A DNA stretch of 6,846 nt. Source: Gemmatimonadales bacterium. Lineage in GTDB: Bacteria; Gemmatimonadota; Gemmatimonadetes; Palauibacterales; Palauibacteraceae. A model generated the notes under the pieces. It searched no databases. It worked only from the letters and a program-made list of their open reading frames with translations, and had not been told where the DNA came from. Both the position numbers and the translations under genes were made by a program. Shown in pieces: positions 6,683 to 6,846 of the stretch (the stretch's first letter is position 1; the number at the start of each line of letters is the position of its first letter). The stretch covers positions 1 to 6,846 of the forward strand of contig JAUWDL010000071.1 of assembly GCA_030608825.1 (NCBI GenBank). Reading direction: 5' to 3'.

Positions 6683-6846
6683 TCAGGGTGACGGCGGCAG
6701 CTCCCAGCGAATCGGGGCGGTGGAGTCCGGGGGCGACGAGGCGGTCGCCATGCCGGGAAGGTCGAGGTACTCCGAGCCGAGCTCGTTCCCGTCCAGGTCG
6801 ACCGCTCTCAGCTTCAGCGGGTCCGATCCCACCCGAACCTCGATCC
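6683..6846 (-). CDS. C-terminal fragment of an unrecognised protein
   Basis: The reverse strand is open from the right edge to TGA at 6683-6685, giving 53 codons. The visible part contains IEVRVGSDPLKLRAVDLDG, then NELGSEYLDLPG, and ends in a Pro/Ser-rich tail (SSPPDSTAPIRWELPPSP). The mix of beta-type alternating residues and a proline-rich tail looks protein-like, and the codon pattern is G/C-biased at third positions as in the neighbours. The family cannot be named from this piece. It converges on the transporter gene, with 52 bp between the stops. Confidence 0.5.
   Translation of the reverse strand, partial: IEVRVGSDPLKLRAVDLDGNELGSEYLDLPGMATASSPPDSTAPIRWELPPSP

Noticed and set aside
1..6846. 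tRNA/rRNA genes, CRISPR arrays, insertion sequences, prophage or anti-phage genes
   Set aside because: No cloverleaf-like segments, regularly spaced repeats, terminal inverted repeats or transposase motifs were seen. The gene content is metabolic.

Overview
The window is high-GC bacterial DNA (about 65% by eye) with strongly G/C-biased third codon positions, so several long shadow ORFs lie opposite the real genes. It holds five real or probable protein genes plus the tail of a sixth. No RNA genes, IS elements, CRISPR arrays or long repeats were seen. Gene content suggests a heterotrophic, non-cyanobacterial organism. A Gemmatimonadota- or Acidobacteriota-type lineage is a guess from style (exported M20 peptidases, high GC, small secreted peptides), not something the sequence proves.

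Left part, minus strand (1-3226): a two-gene cyanophycin operon. Cyanophycinase (cphB, 3226 to 2384) comes first and overlaps the GTG start of cyanophycin synthetase (cphA, 2387 to beyond the left edge) by four bases (GTGA). The synthetase frame is open for 795 codons without a break. It shows all three expected modules: an N domain, an ATP-grasp ligase and a Mur-ligase-like ligase. Roughly the last 80-100 residues lie outside the window. Together the two enzymes store and release nitrogen and carbon as a multi-L-arginyl-poly-L-aspartate polymer in the cytoplasm.

Middle part (3227-5005): a 248-bp intergenic stretch separates cphB from a divergently transcribed plus-strand gene. That gene encodes an exported M20-family zinc peptidase resembling glutamate carboxypeptidase (carboxypeptidase G2 type), with all metal ligands present. 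It converges on a 56-codon minus-strand gene for a small protein with one hydrophobic segment and a very good ribosome binding site.

Right part (5006-6846): after a 290-bp divergent spacer comes a complete plus-strand sodium-coupled amino acid transporter of the NSS/SNF family (444 aa, about 11 membrane segments, LeuT/MhsT type). It is followed by a GC-rich hairpin and the C-terminal 53 codons of an unrecognised minus-strand gene.

A possible joint role, which is inference only: the exported peptidase frees amino acids outside the cytoplasmic membrane, the NSS transporter imports neutral or hydrophobic ones, and cphBA buffers the nitrogen intracellularly. Nothing in the sequence proves that the plus-strand genes serve cyanophycin metabolism. 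No dedicated beta-Asp-Arg dipeptidase is visible in the window. I did not find a clearly new system.
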